NCBI GenBank assembly: GCA_019162915.1
Contig: JAFLKZ010000027.1
Coordinates: 1-32,278 of the forward strand
Length of the DNA stretch: 32,278 nt
Direction: 5' to 3'
Source of the DNA: Campylobacteraceae bacterium
GTDB taxonomy: Bacteria; Campylobacterota; Campylobacteria; Campylobacterales; Sulfurospirillaceae
Shown here: in pieces, positions 9,226 to 19,316 of the stretch
Layout of the letters: the number at the start of each line of letters is the position of its first letter
Numbering within the stretch: the stretch's first letter is position 1
Made by a program: the position numbers and the translations under genes
The notes under the pieces: model-generated
Seen by the model: the letters and a program-made list of their open reading frames with translations, nothing else
What the model was told of the DNA's origin: nothing
Databases searched by the model: none

Positions 9226-10191
9226 ATGTTTAAATCAACACTTCAAAAGATAGGCTATGTCGTGTTGATGCTTTTGCTTATATCGGTTATCTCTTTTGGG
9301 GCTATTCATCTAGCTCCAAACTCTTTTTTTGCGAGTGGGGAACTCAACCCTAACATTACCCAAGAATCATTAGAACAACTCAAAAAAGTTTATGGACTGG
9401 ATAAGTCACTTTTAATGCAATTTGTTGCTTGGTTTCAAGCGATGGTGCAACTCGACTTTGGTATCTCTTTTGCAAGTGGAAAAGCCGTGCGCGATGAGAT
9501 TTTGAGTAGACTTCCTATTACTCTTTTAATGAATATCATCAGTATGATTTTCGTATTTGCCTTATCTCTCTATTTTGGGATTAAATCAGCGCTCAAACAA
9601 ACAACGTTCTACGATAGAAGTGTGAAGCAATTTTCATTACTAAGTTATGCCATGCCTTCTTTTTATCTCTCTCTTTTACTCGTCATGTTGTTTGCTGTCA
9701 AATGGAAAATATTTCCTATTTCAGGGTTGCATACTAGTGATGTGGGTGATGGATTGTGGTATTATTTAGACATGGCTTGGCATCTCTTTTTACCTATTTT
9801 TGTAATGGTTTTTGGGGGACTTGGGAGTTTAACTTTGTATGTGCGCAGTCTTACGCTCAATATTTTAAAGAGTGATTATATCTTTTTTGCCCGAAGTCGA
9901 GGTATAGAGGGACAAGCCCTATTATGGCATTTTATCTTACCCAATCTTTCTCCTCCTATCGTGACAATTCTTGGTCTTTCTCTTCCTGGACTCATCGGGG
10001 GGAGTGTTATTTTAGAGTCTATATTTGCCATAAATGGTATGGGATTGCTCTTTTATCAAAGTGCACTTAGTCGAGATTATCCTGTGATTATGGGGATTTT
10101 AATCATATCTTCTTTTTTGACATTAATGGGAAATATGATAGCAGATTTAGTATTGACGAGGCTCAACCCTCATTTTAAAAGAAAAAACTAA
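9226..10191 (+). CDS. ABC transporter permease, dipeptide/oligopeptide type (DppB/OppB-like)
   Basis: MFKSTLQKIGYVVLMLLLISVISFGAIHLAP, LKKVYGLDKSLLMQFVAWF, FFARSRGIEGQALLWHFILPNLSPPIVTILGLSLPGLIGGSVILE. The ORF track starts at 9202 inside fabI; ATG 9226 follows the fabI stop and fits better. Confidence 0.9.
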   Translation: MFKSTLQKIGYVVLMLLLISVISFGAIHLAPNSFFASGELNPNITQESLEQLKKVYGLDKSLLMQFVAWFQAMVQLDFGISFASGKAVRDEILSRLPITLLMNIISMIFVFALSLYFGIKSALKQTTFYDRSVKQFSLLSYAMPSFYLSLLLVMLFAVKWKIFPISGLHTSDVGDGLWYYLDMAWHLFLPIFVMVFGGLGSLTLYVRSLTLNILKSDYIFFARSRGIEGQALLWHFILPNLSPPIVTILGLSLPGLIGGSVILESIFAINGMGLLFYQSALSRDYPVIMGILIISSFLTLMGNMIADLVLTRLNPHFKRKN

Positions 10192-10202
10192 AAGGAGTTA
10201 CT

Positions 10203-10352
10203 ATGAAAAAAGTTATATTAGTCGTATTGGCTTTGTTAATTAGTGGTTGCGCTACATGGAAAGGTGTTCAAGAAGATACCAAAGAGGGTGCTGAGTGGAC
10301 TAAAACTAAGATTAATAAAGGCGCAGAGTACGTTAAAGAAAAAACAGAGTAG
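10203..10352 (+). CDS. Small entericidin-like lipoprotein (49 aa)
   Basis: MKKVILVVLALLISGCATWKGVQEDTKEGAEWTKTKINKGAEYVKEKTE*: lipobox LISGC, RBS AAAGGAG; below the ORF-track size cutoff. Confidence 0.85.
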   Translation: MKKVILVVLALLISGCATWKGVQEDTKEGAEWTKTKINKGAEYVKEKTE

Positions 10353-10396
10353 AGCTTTTACATGTAGAGAAAATCTCTACATGTAAAGCTTTTTTA
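10353..10396. terminator. Hairpin terminator for the small lipoprotein gene (likely bidirectional with nusA); both arms contain the ACATGTA motif
   Basis: AGCTTTTACATGTAGAGA-AAA-TCTCTACATGTAAAGCT followed by TTTTTT; one unpaired base. Confidence 0.85.
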
Positions 10397-10397
10397 A

Positions 10398-11510
10398 TTA
10401 ATTGCCACCAAAAAGATTTTTGAGCGCATTTGGATCACGTGGTTCTTCTTTTGACGTAGGGTCATTTGAAGAAGTTCCTGATTCGACGAGTTCGATATCG
10501 AGTCCACAAAGCATAGATGTCAGCCGGATATTAATACCACTTTTACCTATCGCTTTTGATTTTTGATCTGCTGGAAGTGTAACGATTGCTTTGCCATTTT
10601 GAATTCTTACATTAGAAATAATGGCTGGGCTTAAAGCTCTTGCGATAAAAATTTCAGGTGTATTTGAAAACTCGATACAGTCAATATTTTCATTATGTAA
10701 TTCTTTACTGACAGCATTGATTCTCATACCTCTTGTTCCAACCGTAGCACCTACCGCATCGACGTTTGGATGCAAAGAAAGAAGTGAAACTTTAGCTCGC
10801 TCCCCTGGTATTCTAGCACTTCCTATGATTTTAACAAGACCATCTTTAATCTCTGGTACTTCAAGCTCTAAAAGTGACTCTAAAAATTTAGGGCTGGTAC
10901 GTGAAAGTTCAACATAAATACCTTGAGATTTATCGATAAGTACTTTCCTAATAACACTTTTAACAACGTTACCCACTTTGAATTTTTCACCTTTGATACG
11001 ATTTTTTCGAGGTAAAACTGCTCTGATTTCATCTATTTCTATGTAGGTATTCTCATCATTATCAATTCGTGCAACAGTTCCAAAGATAGTTTTTCCAACC
11101 ATATTTTGATATTTTTCAAAAATATTATTTTCTAAAAGTCGCTGTATATGAAATTCTAACTCTTTTTGTAAGGTGGCAGCAGCGGTACGTCCAAGATTAT
11201 CAAGAGGAAGTTCATAGGTTAATTCATCGCCTATTTCTATATCTGGATCAACTTCTTTTGCATCTTTGATAGCGATAAAATTTTCATTACCCGATTTAAG
11301 TCTTTCGTCTTCTGGCTGAACAACGATAACTTTTTGATACAGTTTTAAAGTTTTTGTGAATGGGTCAATTTCTGCACCATACTCATACTCTGCACCATAT
11401 ATTTTTTTGGCAGTTTTAATGAGTGCAAGGGTAAGTGTATCTTTGACCGCTTTGATATCGAGCCCCTTTTCATGGGCGATTGATTCTATGATATCTACAA
11501 TTTTTTCCAT
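10398..11510 (-). CDS. nusA: Transcription termination/antitermination factor NusA
   Basis: EKIVDIIESIAHEKGLDIKAVKDTLTLALIKTAKK N-domain, S1 region, VDAVGATVGTRGMRINAVSKELHNENIDCIEFS KH domain. Confidence 0.94.
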   Translation of the reverse strand: MEKIVDIIESIAHEKGLDIKAVKDTLTLALIKTAKKIYGAEYEYGAEIDPFTKTLKLYQKVIVVQPEDERLKSGNENFIAIKDAKEVDPDIEIGDELTYELPLDNLGRTAAATLQKELEFHIQRLLENNIFEKYQNMVGKTIFGTVARIDNDENTYIEIDEIRAVLPRKNRIKGEKFKVGNVVKSVIRKVLIDKSQGIYVELSRTSPKFLESLLELEVPEIKDGLVKIIGSARIPGERAKVSLLSLHPNVDAVGATVGTRGMRINAVSKELHNENIDCIEFSNTPEIFIARALSPAIISNVRIQNGKAIVTLPADQKSKAIGKSGINIRLTSMLCGLDIELVESGTSSNDPTSKEEPRDPNALKNLFGGN

Positions 11511-11686
11511 AGTTATTCCTTATTATTGAACAAAATATATGCTTTTAATGATCCATATGAAGACCGCAACAATGAAAAATTTAAAGGAATTTTTAACGAT
11601 TGCGAGCTGAGGAAATAGGATTATAGCTAAAATCTTCTTTTATTTTCTTTATGCAGAGTTTAATGAGGAATTTATTGAAACTAAAG

Positions 11687-11692
11687 TATAAT
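11687..11692 (+). promoter_or_regulatory. Putative -10 box (TATAAT)
   Basis: TATAAT about 65 bp upstream of the ATG at 11757. Confidence 0.45.
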
Positions 11693-11756
11693 CCACGATA
11701 TATCAGTGTCTGTTTTTAGCAAACACGATAATTTTCTTTATGAAAAGAGGTTTACA

Positions 11757-11999
11757 ATGGAAATTAAATTAGCAAGAAATGAAATTAATGGAAAACCAAA
11801 AACAATCACATTAGAAAAAGTTACAGAGATTATAGAAAAAGATGGACAAAAGATTTTTTATTTTGACAAAGAAAATTCTCACAAAGATTTAGTTGCTTTG
11901 GTAGAACATTTTGAAGCAAAAGGTTTAAGTGTTTATCTTCGTGAAATCAAATATGGCTTAGGCGAGGGTGATTATATGTACGAAGTACATATTTTATAA
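11757..11999 (+). CDS. HP0268-like family protein (80 aa)
   Basis: [80 protein letters not shown] resembles H. pylori HP0268 in length and pattern (IFYF...HKD...Y..E...Y..HI), and adjoins miaB as in H. pylori. Start moved from 11706 to ATG 11757 preceded by AAAAGAGG. Confidence 0.75.
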   Translation: MEIKLARNEINGKPKTITLEKVTEIIEKDGQKIFYFDKENSHKDLVALVEHFEAKGLSVYLREIKYGLGEGDYMYEVHIL

Positions 12000-12001
12000 G
12001 G

Positions 12002-13327
12002 TTGAACTCTTTGATTTTTAAAGAAGAAAAAAAACTATATATTGAAACACTCGGTTGTGCGATGAATGCTAGAGATTCTGAGCATATCATTGCAGAACTA
12101 GGTGATAAAGAAAATTATGTTTTAACAGACACGATGCAAGAAGCAGATTTGATTTTAATCAATACCTGTAGTGTGCGCGAAAAACCTGTAAGCAAGCTTT
12201 TTTCGGAAATTGGCAAGTACAATAAACGTAAAAAAGAAGGTGCTAAAATAGGTGTTTGTGGTTGTACTGCAAGTCACTTGGGCGAAGAAATATTTAGAAG
12301 AGCTCCTTATGTAAGTTTTGTTATAGGGGCGCGCAATGTTTCTAAAATTGGTGCAGCTGTTAATACGGAGAGATTTATCAGTGTAGATACTGACTATGAT
12401 GAGAGTACGTATGCTTTTGGAGAATTCCGCCACAGTTTGTATAAAGCGTATGTCAATATCTCAATAGGGTGCGATAAAAAATGCACTTATTGTATTGTCC
12501 CTCAAACCAGAGGCGATGAGATTTCTATTCCCCTAGATTTGATTGTCAATGAAGCACGAAAAGCTGCCAAAAGTGGTGCTAAAGAGATTTTTTTACTGGG
12601 TCAAAATGTTAACAATTATGGCAAAAGATTTAGTAATAAGTCTGAAGCAGAAGTAGACTTTTCAGACTTACTGAATAAAATTAGCGAGATAGAAGAAGTG
12701 GAACGTATCCGTTTTACTTCTCCGCATCCTTTACATATGGATGATAAATTTTTACAGACTTTTGCGACTAATCCTAAGGTTTGTAAATCAATGCACATGC
12801 CACTGCAAAGTGGCTCAACGCATATTCTTGAGCAGATGAAAAGAGGCTACACGAAAGAGTGGTTTTTAAATCGCGCACTAAAACTTCGAGCCATGATTCC
12901 TGATGTATCGATTAGTACTGATGTTATTGTTGCTTTTCCAGGAGAGAGTGAAGAAGATTTTGAAGAAACTTTAGACGTGATGCGACAGGTTAAATTTGAG
13001 CAAGTTTTTGCTTTTAAATATTCTCCTCGTCCTCTCACAAAAGCCGCAGAATTTACGAATCAAATTGACCCAGAAATAGGCTCTGCAAGATTGGAGCGTT
13101 TACAAGTGATGCAAGATGATATTTTGGATGAAATCTCGCAGAGTAAAATGGGGAAAATCTATCCTGTTTACATAGAAGAACTCCGAAATAATGGATTTTT
13201 AGCAGGTCGAAGTGATAATAATGCACTGGTTCAAATCAAAGGTGATGAAAGTTTACTAGGACAAACGCTCAATGTTGAAATCACAAATCCAAAGCGTTTG
13301 GCACTTTATGGCGAAATTGTTCTCTAA
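12002..13327 (+). CDS. miaB: tRNA-2-methylthio-N6-dimethylallyladenosine synthase
   Basis: [19 protein letters not shown], radical [41 protein letters not shown] start. Confidence 0.95.
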   Translation: MNSLIFKEEKKLYIETLGCAMNARDSEHIIAELGDKENYVLTDTMQEADLILINTCSVREKPVSKLFSEIGKYNKRKKEGAKIGVCGCTASHLGEEIFRRAPYVSFVIGARNVSKIGAAVNTERFISVDTDYDESTYAFGEFRHSLYKAYVNISIGCDKKCTYCIVPQTRGDEISIPLDLIVNEARKAAKSGAKEIFLLGQNVNNYGKRFSNKSEAEVDFSDLLNKISEIEEVERIRFTSPHPLHMDDKFLQTFATNPKVCKSMHMPLQSGSTHILEQMKRGYTKEWFLNRALKLRAMIPDVSISTDVIVAFPGESEEDFEETLDVMRQVKFEQVFAFKYSPRPLTKAAEFTNQIDPEIGSARLERLQVMQDDILDEISQSKMGKIYPVYIEELRNNGFLAGRSDNNALVQIKGDESLLGQTLNVEITNPKRLALYGEIVL

Positions 13328-13943
13328 GCTTAACCAGCGAAGATTTTTACTTTGGATTGTTCCACCACTTGCTTTTGTACTGATAAAGTTATTGTACTTT
13401 ACATGTAAAAAGAAATTTCATATCAACACCAATGGTTCACATACGCCGAGTATTTATGCTTTTTGGCATGGTGAGCTGTTGATGTTGCCTTTAGCGTATA
13501 TAGATTATGCTCAAAAAACTTCTTTGGATGCTATGATTAGTCGGCATTTTGATGGTGAATTGATAGCCAAACTCATTCTTTTATTAGGCGGCGGTTCAAT
13601 TCGAGGGAGTTCTTCTAAAGGGGGAACTGAAGCCTTGCGCGCGGCCATTCGTTCATTACGTAATGGTCGAGACGTCGCTATTACTCCTGATGGGCCAAGA
13701 GGTCCTAGGCATAGCGTTGCTGAGGGGGTTGTTGCCATAGCAGCGATGAAAAAAGTTCCCATCATCACTATGAATTGTAAACCATCACGGTATTGGAAAT
13801 TAAAGAGTTGGGATGAATTTTGCATTCCAAAACCCTTTTCAACGTTAGAGTTTTATTTTGGAGACCCTTTTTTTATTCATGAGATGAGTATGGATGAAGC
13901 AAAAGCACTGATTAAAAATAAGCTCCTTGAACATGCCTTATAG
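13308..13943 (+). CDS. Lysophospholipid acyltransferase family protein (DUF374)
   Basis: [63 protein letters not shown] track start 13272 lies deep in miaB; ATG 13308 is preferred. Confidence 0.88.
   Translation: MAKLFSKLNQRRFLLWIVPPLAFVLIKLLYFTCKKKFHINTNGSHTPSIYAFWHGELLMLPLAYIDYAQKTSLDAMISRHFDGELIAKLILLLGGGSIRGSSSKGGTEALRAAIRSLRNGRDVAITPDGPRGPRHSVAEGVVAIAAMKKVPIITMNCKPSRYWKLKSWDEFCIPKPFSTLEFYFGDPFFIHEMSMDEAKALIKNKLLEHAL
13398..13409. repeat. TTTACATGTAAA palindrome (exact), in the LPLAT gene
   Basis: Exact 12-mer read as F-T-C-K. Confidence 0.9.
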
Positions 13944-14068
13944 CTTGGAGGGCATTTAGATATGAATGGCACTCTTTTTGCTTACATTTTAGAAAACTTA
14001 AGCAATATTAGTCTAATATATTCTATAAAATTAACACAAGAGATTTCAGTGATTAAAGAGACAGTCGT

Positions 14069-15121
14069 ATGAGCCTAAAAAGCGCTATTCAGAAAAAATT
14101 TCAGAATATTTTTGTTGCTGTTGTATTGACTGAAAACGAGTGTAATATTCGTTGTAAAGTGGTGAAAAATGGAGAAGTAGTAAAGACTTTTAATAAAGTT
14201 TTTACTATCGAGTTTTCGTCTGAGATTTTAGATAAAAATGTTGAAAATTATCTCATATCACTGCAAGAAGAGTATCAATTTGTTTATATAGCGTTTCTTT
14301 TAAATTCAATGGGACAAGGCGCTATTTCTGGTTTTAGTAAGGAATTTTTTACTAAAAACAGTGTTGATATTCAAAATGTAACCCATGTCACCATCTCTAA
14401 TCTTTGGTCAACTTACGCCTCTTTTATAGAGATAAAATGGGCAAAAAATCTTTTTTCTGAAGTAGGATTAGACCTTATCTATTCTCCTTTTATCCTTTTA
14501 AATGATTTTGTTATTTCTCAAAAACTTAAAAATAAACCTACCTTATATATTTTAAATTCACAAGATTTTTTCATTTTGGCTGTTTTCGACAATAAAAAAC
14601 TCCATTTTGGTGCTTTCTTTAAAACCCAAAGTGATACCTCTTTTTCGCATTCTTCTGAAGTAAATGATTGGGAAAGTGAACAAAAAGAGGAAAATATTGC
14701 AACACTTGGTGAATTATCGGAAATGGGACAAGAAGAAGATAATGACGAGATGAGTGAGTTAAGTGAACTTGGAGATATTGATGATTTACAATCAGTTGAT
14801 TCTTTTTCCGATTTTGATGATACTAAAACCATAGGACGATTTAAGGGACTAGACGAAGTACGAGATGAAGATACCAATTTAGAGCTTTATGGCCGTGATT
14901 TATTGGTGTATAAATATCTAAAATCTTCGCTTGAAGAGTATTATCATAATCCTATCTATTTAAGTGAATTTATTGAAGAAATCATTATTTTTGATGGATA
15001 TGAAGTGAGTTCAGAACTCATTCATCAACTTGAAGATGAGTTAATGATGGATGTTGAAATACATAAAGTGGATTTGGTAGACCGTATGTGCGACATAGCT
15101 ATCAAAGAGGTATTTCAATGA
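14069..15121 (+). CDS. PilM-like actin-fold protein (tentative) with acidic insert
   Basis: First gene of a three-gene set followed by PilN-like and PilO-like bitopic proteins; contains an acidic low-complexity stretch EMGQEEDNDEMSELSELGDIDDLQSVDSFSDFDD. Assignment rests mainly on context. Confidence 0.5.
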   Translation: MSLKSAIQKKFQNIFVAVVLTENECNIRCKVVKNGEVVKTFNKVFTIEFSSEILDKNVENYLISLQEEYQFVYIAFLLNSMGQGAISGFSKEFFTKNSVDIQNVTHVTISNLWSTYASFIEIKWAKNLFSEVGLDLIYSPFILLNDFVISQKLKNKPTLYILNSQDFFILAVFDNKKLHFGAFFKTQSDTSFSHSSEVNDWESEQKEENIATLGELSEMGQEEDNDEMSELSELGDIDDLQSVDSFSDFDDTKTIGRFKGLDEVRDEDTNLELYGRDLLVYKYLKSSLEEYYHNPIYLSEFIEEIIIFDGYEVSSELIHQLEDELMMDVEIHKVDLVDRMCDIAIKEVFQ

Positions 15122-15639
15122 AATACAGCTTTATAACGCCTCGGCAAAAGAACTTTTTTTCTCTTTTTACAAAACTATGGGTTTCTTTCATTGCATTAAT
15201 GGTTATTTTTATGTTGACGTTTAATTTTTACATTTCCGTTGAAGCAAAATCTTTTAAACAAGGCGTTGTGGAACTGACTTCTGCACGAGAAGAATTAGAA
15301 AACAAAATCGATAAAGATGATGAAGAAATTAGTCTTATTTTACGACAAAAAGCTCTGTGTGAAGAAATATTTTCAAACAATACATTGCTAAAAGAAAGCA
15401 TGAAAAATCTTTTTGATTTAGTCCCAGATCAGATTACCTTGAAAAAAGTCGAAATGGAGAGAAATTCTTTGATACTTTATGGCGTTGCTCCAACGCAAGA
15501 TACCTTCAATTTTCTTCTTGCTGCACCGCTAAAATCAATTTTTCATACGAGCAATACAACTTTTTATCTTACAGAGGAGGGTTGGTATAACTTTGTCAGT
15601 ATCAATAAAATTGTAGGAACGGATGGTATACGTGAGTAG
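15118..15639 (+). CDS. PilN-like bitopic membrane protein
   Basis: ATG overlaps the TGA of the preceding gene (ATGA); MKYSFITPRQKNFFSLFTKLWVSFIALMVIFMLTFNFYISVEA TM, coiled coil, then ...LFDLVPDQITLKKVEMERNSLILYGVAP typical of PilN-like proteins. Confidence 0.65.
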   Translation: MKYSFITPRQKNFFSLFTKLWVSFIALMVIFMLTFNFYISVEAKSFKQGVVELTSAREELENKIDKDDEEISLILRQKALCEEIFSNNTLLKESMKNLFDLVPDQITLKKVEMERNSLILYGVAPTQDTFNFLLAAPLKSIFHTSNTTFYLTEEGWYNFVSINKIVGTDGIRE

Positions 15640-16171
15640 CATAGATAGAAGCATGGAAAAAATTGATTTGATGAAGCTTTTGCTCTTCTTTATGGCATTT
15701 ATTGTTATTACCTTTAGCATTGTTTTTTTGATGATTATTCCTAATATTAAAGAACACAGAGTAATTCAAGCGGAACACAAAAGAGTTTTAGTCCATAAAA
15801 CGAGAGTGGAGAGTCTTTATTTGGAGCGAGAAAATGAGCTTTCTAAATTAAAAACTGATAATAGTCATATCTTAAAAGCTTTTAGGCATTCTTTTACGCA
15901 AGAAGAATTTATTCAATATGCAGGAACTTTTTTTACACAAGTAAATCTTACACAAGTTACAAAATCTGATTATAAAAAAGAATTTGTGGAGTATGAGCTT
16001 AACGTAACATCAACACTTAAAACACCAACCAATTTTTACAATTTTTTAGAAGGACTCAATCGATACAGTAGTATCGTTCAAGCAGATTTTCCTATACATT
16101 TGGGCTCTAGTAAAGATTCAATTACTTCTACTTTTAAAATTAAGGTTTATGACTTAAATTTAACGCGTTAA
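15623..16171 (+). CDS. PilO-like bitopic membrane protein
   Basis: Single N-terminal TM (LLLFFMAFIVITFSIVFLMIIP), coiled coil, C-terminal ferredoxin-like region YELNVTSTLKTPTNFYNFLEGLNRYSSIVQADFP. Confidence 0.6.
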   Translation: MVYVSSIDRSMEKIDLMKLLLFFMAFIVITFSIVFLMIIPNIKEHRVIQAEHKRVLVHKTRVESLYLERENELSKLKTDNSHILKAFRHSFTQEEFIQYAGTFFTQVNLTQVTKSDYKKEFVEYELNVTSTLKTPTNFYNFLEGLNRYSSIVQADFPIHLGSSKDSITSTFKIKVYDLNLTR

Positions 16172-17144
16172 TATCAAAACTTTCTTTGTATAGGTAAGGT
16201 CTTATTTTTGCAGGGATAAGTGCAAGTCTACATAATTCTTTAAATTTTTTGTTCATTTTTTCTTGCACAAATGGGGCTACAAAGATACATATTTCCCCAA
16301 AACAGACGGCGACTTCTCCTCCAATAACACAGTTTTTAGTACGCAGTATCTCCTCCCTAGTATCATGCGACACAATTTTTCCTAATAATTTGATCGCTTT
16401 ATCAATCTGTCTAATGTTGATAAGGTCATCATCACTTTTTTGTATCATAAAGAGATTTTTAATTCTTCTCGTGTGTGGTGGCAATAATATCTCACAATCT
16501 TTTTCCAAGTAAGCAAAGCTTTTACAAATGCCTTCTTCAAAATCTTCCATTAAAACTGAAGCGTGGTTCTTTCTGATTTTATTGCGAAGATACTTTGGCG
16601 ATGCATTACTTTCATCGATAAAATATTTTAATTTGCGTTTGTCCAAAAAATGGAGTAACGTTGTTTTGCTTACATGTAAAAGAGGTCTTACGAGGGCATA
16701 ATTCTCTTTTTGCTCATATTCTCTCATCCCAAGCATCTCAACAAGTCCTGCGCCACGCCCAAGTTGCATCAAAAACCATTCAAGTTTATCTCCTAGATGA
16801 TGTGCGGTGAGGAGTGCCGTGTAGTGATGTTCTTGAATGATTTTTTCAAAAAAATGATAGCGCTCAGCTCTTGCGTAATGTTCAAAGTTGGCACTCTCTA
16901 ACTTGCAGGTATGCACAAAACATATTTTATGATGACGCTTCGCTAATGCTCTAGCAAAGGCTTCTTCTTCGTGGCTTTGTTCTCTTGTTTGATAGTTAAC
17001 AATGGCGATATCAAAAGCAATATTTTCTTCCATCAAGAGAGCAAAAAGGGCACTTGAATCAACGCCTCCTGAAAAAGCCAAAAGATTTTTAGTGGCTTTT
17101 AAAGAAGTGCATATCTCTTTATGCAGAAGCGGTAACGGTTGCAA
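16140..17144 (-). CDS. tilS: tRNA(Ile)-lysidine synthase
   Basis: [36 protein letters not shown] (SGGVDSS PP-loop), [22 protein letters not shown]. The ORF extends to 17381 through the rimO region; a TTG near 17144 is the likely start. Confidence 0.88.
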   Translation of the reverse strand: MQPLPLLHKEICTSLKATKNLLAFSGGVDSSALFALLMEENIAFDIAIVNYQTREQSHEEEAFARALAKRHHKICFVHTCKLESANFEHYARAERYHFFEKIIQEHHYTALLTAHHLGDKLEWFLMQLGRGAGLVEMLGMREYEQKENYALVRPLLHVSKTTLLHFLDKRKLKYFIDESNASPKYLRNKIRKNHASVLMEDFEEGICKSFAYLEKDCEILLPPHTRRIKNLFMIQKSDDDLINIRQIDKAIKLLGKIVSHDTREEILRTKNCVIGGEVAVCFGEICIFVAPFVQEKMNKKFKELCRLALIPAKIRPYLYKESFDINALNLSHKP

Positions 17145-18447
17145 TAAGTTTGTCTCCAGCAAGTTCCGTAACTTTGGCGTAGTAACATTTATCGGTCTCA
17201 AGTTCTCCAATATCGGAGTCATTGACCAAGATTTCACCATCAATTTCAGGTGCCCAGAGCAGTTTCCTAGCACCTCTGAAAAATTCATGCTCACTGCTTT
17301 CCCCTTCGATGAGGATTTTAATCTCTTGATTAAGTTCTTTTTGAAGGCTTTTTTGTGCTTTTTCTTGGACGAGTTTGTCAAGTATTTCTATGCGCTGATT
17401 GATGATTGTAGGGTCTATTTTCTCATCCATTAAAAATGCAGGGGTATCTTCTTCATCAGAATAAGCAAAAATATTGACCCTATCAAAATCAAAATCTTGC
17501 ATAAATTGTACTAATTCTGCAAATTCTTCTTCGCTCTCACTAGGATGTCCCACGATAAAGCTGGTTCGAACAAAGCTATCTTTAGCTTCTCTCATCATGG
17601 TGAGTTGCTCTAAAATACGCTCCCTTCCAGCTCCTCTTTTCATACGCTTTAACATCGCATCATTAATGTGTTGGATAGGCATATCAAAATAGTTATGGAA
17701 CAAAGGTGAATCGATAATTCTCTGTATCAGTGCATTGGAAGTCGTTGTAGGATAGAGATAAAGTATCCTTGCACTTTTAACACCTTCTATCTTTTCAACA
17801 GCATCGATGAGTTTGATAAGTCCCTCTTTTTCTCCAACATCTCTTAAAAATGAGCTACTATCTTGTGATATAAAACTAAAATCAAAATAACCTTTTTTGG
17901 CTAAAGCAGTCACTTCTTTGACTAAAGATTCTAACGTTCGTGAGAGCAGTTTGCCTTTAAATCCTGGGATAGCACAAAAACTACAGGCTTGATTGCATCC
18001 TTCGCTTAGTTTGATATAAGCATGAGAATTAGAACCAGTGATAACGCGCTCTTCTTCGTTTAAAAGATAAGTAGAAGGTGAAAATCTGTTTTTTCTAGCC
18101 TTGATAATCTCATCTATCTTGTCATAATCACCTACCCCTGTAAAAAGGTCAACTTCTTTAAGCTCTTGTACCAAATCAGTTTTGTATCGCTCACTTAAAC
18201 ATCCCGCAACAACTAAAAGAGAGCCTTTTTTGCGTGCTTCATGGAGTGAAAAAATAGTATTTAAACTCTCCTCTTTGGCCGGTCCGATAAAGCCACAGGT
18301 ATTGACGATAAGTACGTCTGCAAGGGAGGGTTCATCGCATAGTTCATAGGCTTTTAGTTTGCCTAGCATCACTTCACTATCTACTAAATTTTTATTACAG
18401 CCCAATGAGACCAAATGTAATTTTTTCACTATTTTCCTTAAATCCAT
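17119..18447 (-). CDS. rimO: Ribosomal protein S12 methylthiotransferase
   Basis: [61 protein letters not shown]. Confidence 0.95.
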   Translation of the reverse strand: MDLRKIVKKLHLVSLGCNKNLVDSEVMLGKLKAYELCDEPSLADVLIVNTCGFIGPAKEESLNTIFSLHEARKKGSLLVVAGCLSERYKTDLVQELKEVDLFTGVGDYDKIDEIIKARKNRFSPSTYLLNEEERVITGSNSHAYIKLSEGCNQACSFCAIPGFKGKLLSRTLESLVKEVTALAKKGYFDFSFISQDSSSFLRDVGEKEGLIKLIDAVEKIEGVKSARILYLYPTTTSNALIQRIIDSPLFHNYFDMPIQHINDAMLKRMKRGAGRERILEQLTMMREAKDSFVRTSFIVGHPSESEEEFAELVQFMQDFDFDRVNIFAYSDEEDTPAFLMDEKIDPTIINQRIEILDKLVQEKAQKSLQKELNQEIKILIEGESSEHEFFRGARKLLWAPEIDGEILVNDSDIGELETDKCYYAKVTELAGDKLIATVTASA

Positions 18448-19268
18448 AAATTATCAATGAGTCTCGTTTGCCCCACTTTGGCGCATACTAAAATCACGGT
18501 ATTGCTTAAAACAATCGTTCGCATTGTATCGAAATCTCTGTTTAAAATCTCAACATATTCTACATGTAAAGGGCGGAGTACTTCTTTCATTTCTTGTTTG
18601 ATGACATCAATCTCTCTTTGCCCTGATATGATAGCTCTAGTAGCAGTTTGAAGAGATTGGGAGAGTAAAAGAGCTTCTTTTCTCTGCTCTGTATCAAGAT
18701 AAATATTTCTGCTAGAAAGGGCTAGTCCATCTTCTTCTCTAACGATTTCACACGGCACAATGTTCACCTCTAAAAAGAGTGTTTTAACCATATTTTGAAT
18801 TAAATAAAGTTGTTGTGCATCTTTTTTACCAAAATAAGCGTGGGTAGGTTTGCTAAGATGTAACAGCTTCAAAACAACTCTTAAAACACCATCAAAATGG
18901 CCAGGTCGTGCAAATCCTTCTAGGATGTAAGCTTTAGAAGCAGGAGCTAGGATTGAGGGTTCAAGTGGCGCATACATCACATCACTTTGCGGCATAAAAA
19001 GGGCATCAACGCCTGCAAGAGAGCATATTTTGATATCAGCATCTGTTTTTTTAGGATATTGGTGAAAATCTTCACCTTCTAAAAATTGCGTGGGATTCAC
19101 AAAAATAGATACGATGGTATGGTCATTTTCTTGGAGAGATTTTTGAATTAAACTTAGGTGACCATTGTGCAAGGCACCCATGGTTGGGACAAATCCTACG
19201 GTTCCTTTTAACGCGTTTCGAAACGCGTTTAATTCATTAATTGTTTTTAATATTTTCATTTTAGGCAC
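18438..19268 (-). CDS. panC: Pantoate-beta-alanine ligase
   Basis: [56 protein letters not shown]. Confidence 0.96.
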   Translation of the reverse strand: MPKMKILKTINELNAFRNALKGTVGFVPTMGALHNGHLSLIQKSLQENDHTIVSIFVNPTQFLEGEDFHQYPKKTDADIKICSLAGVDALFMPQSDVMYAPLEPSILAPASKAYILEGFARPGHFDGVLRVVLKLLHLSKPTHAYFGKKDAQQLYLIQNMVKTLFLEVNIVPCEIVREEDGLALSSRNIYLDTEQRKEALLLSQSLQTATRAIISGQREIDVIKQEMKEVLRPLHVEYVEILNRDFDTMRTIVLSNTVILVCAKVGQTRLIDNLWI

Positions 19269-19316
19269 TTTTGAGTAAAATATATAATCAATGTATTATA
19301 TCAAAAGGAAAACCAT

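Noticed and set aside
11520-11700. Possible small RNA or tRNA in the nusA/HP0268-like intergenic gap
   Set aside because: AT-rich with a promoter-like TATAAT but no cloverleaf or convincing structured RNA could be built by eye.
16140-17381. Long TilS N-terminal extension in the ORF track
   Set aside because: The extra ~79 codons lie over the rimO coding region on the same strand in another frame and lack TilS similarity; a start near 17144 is more likely.
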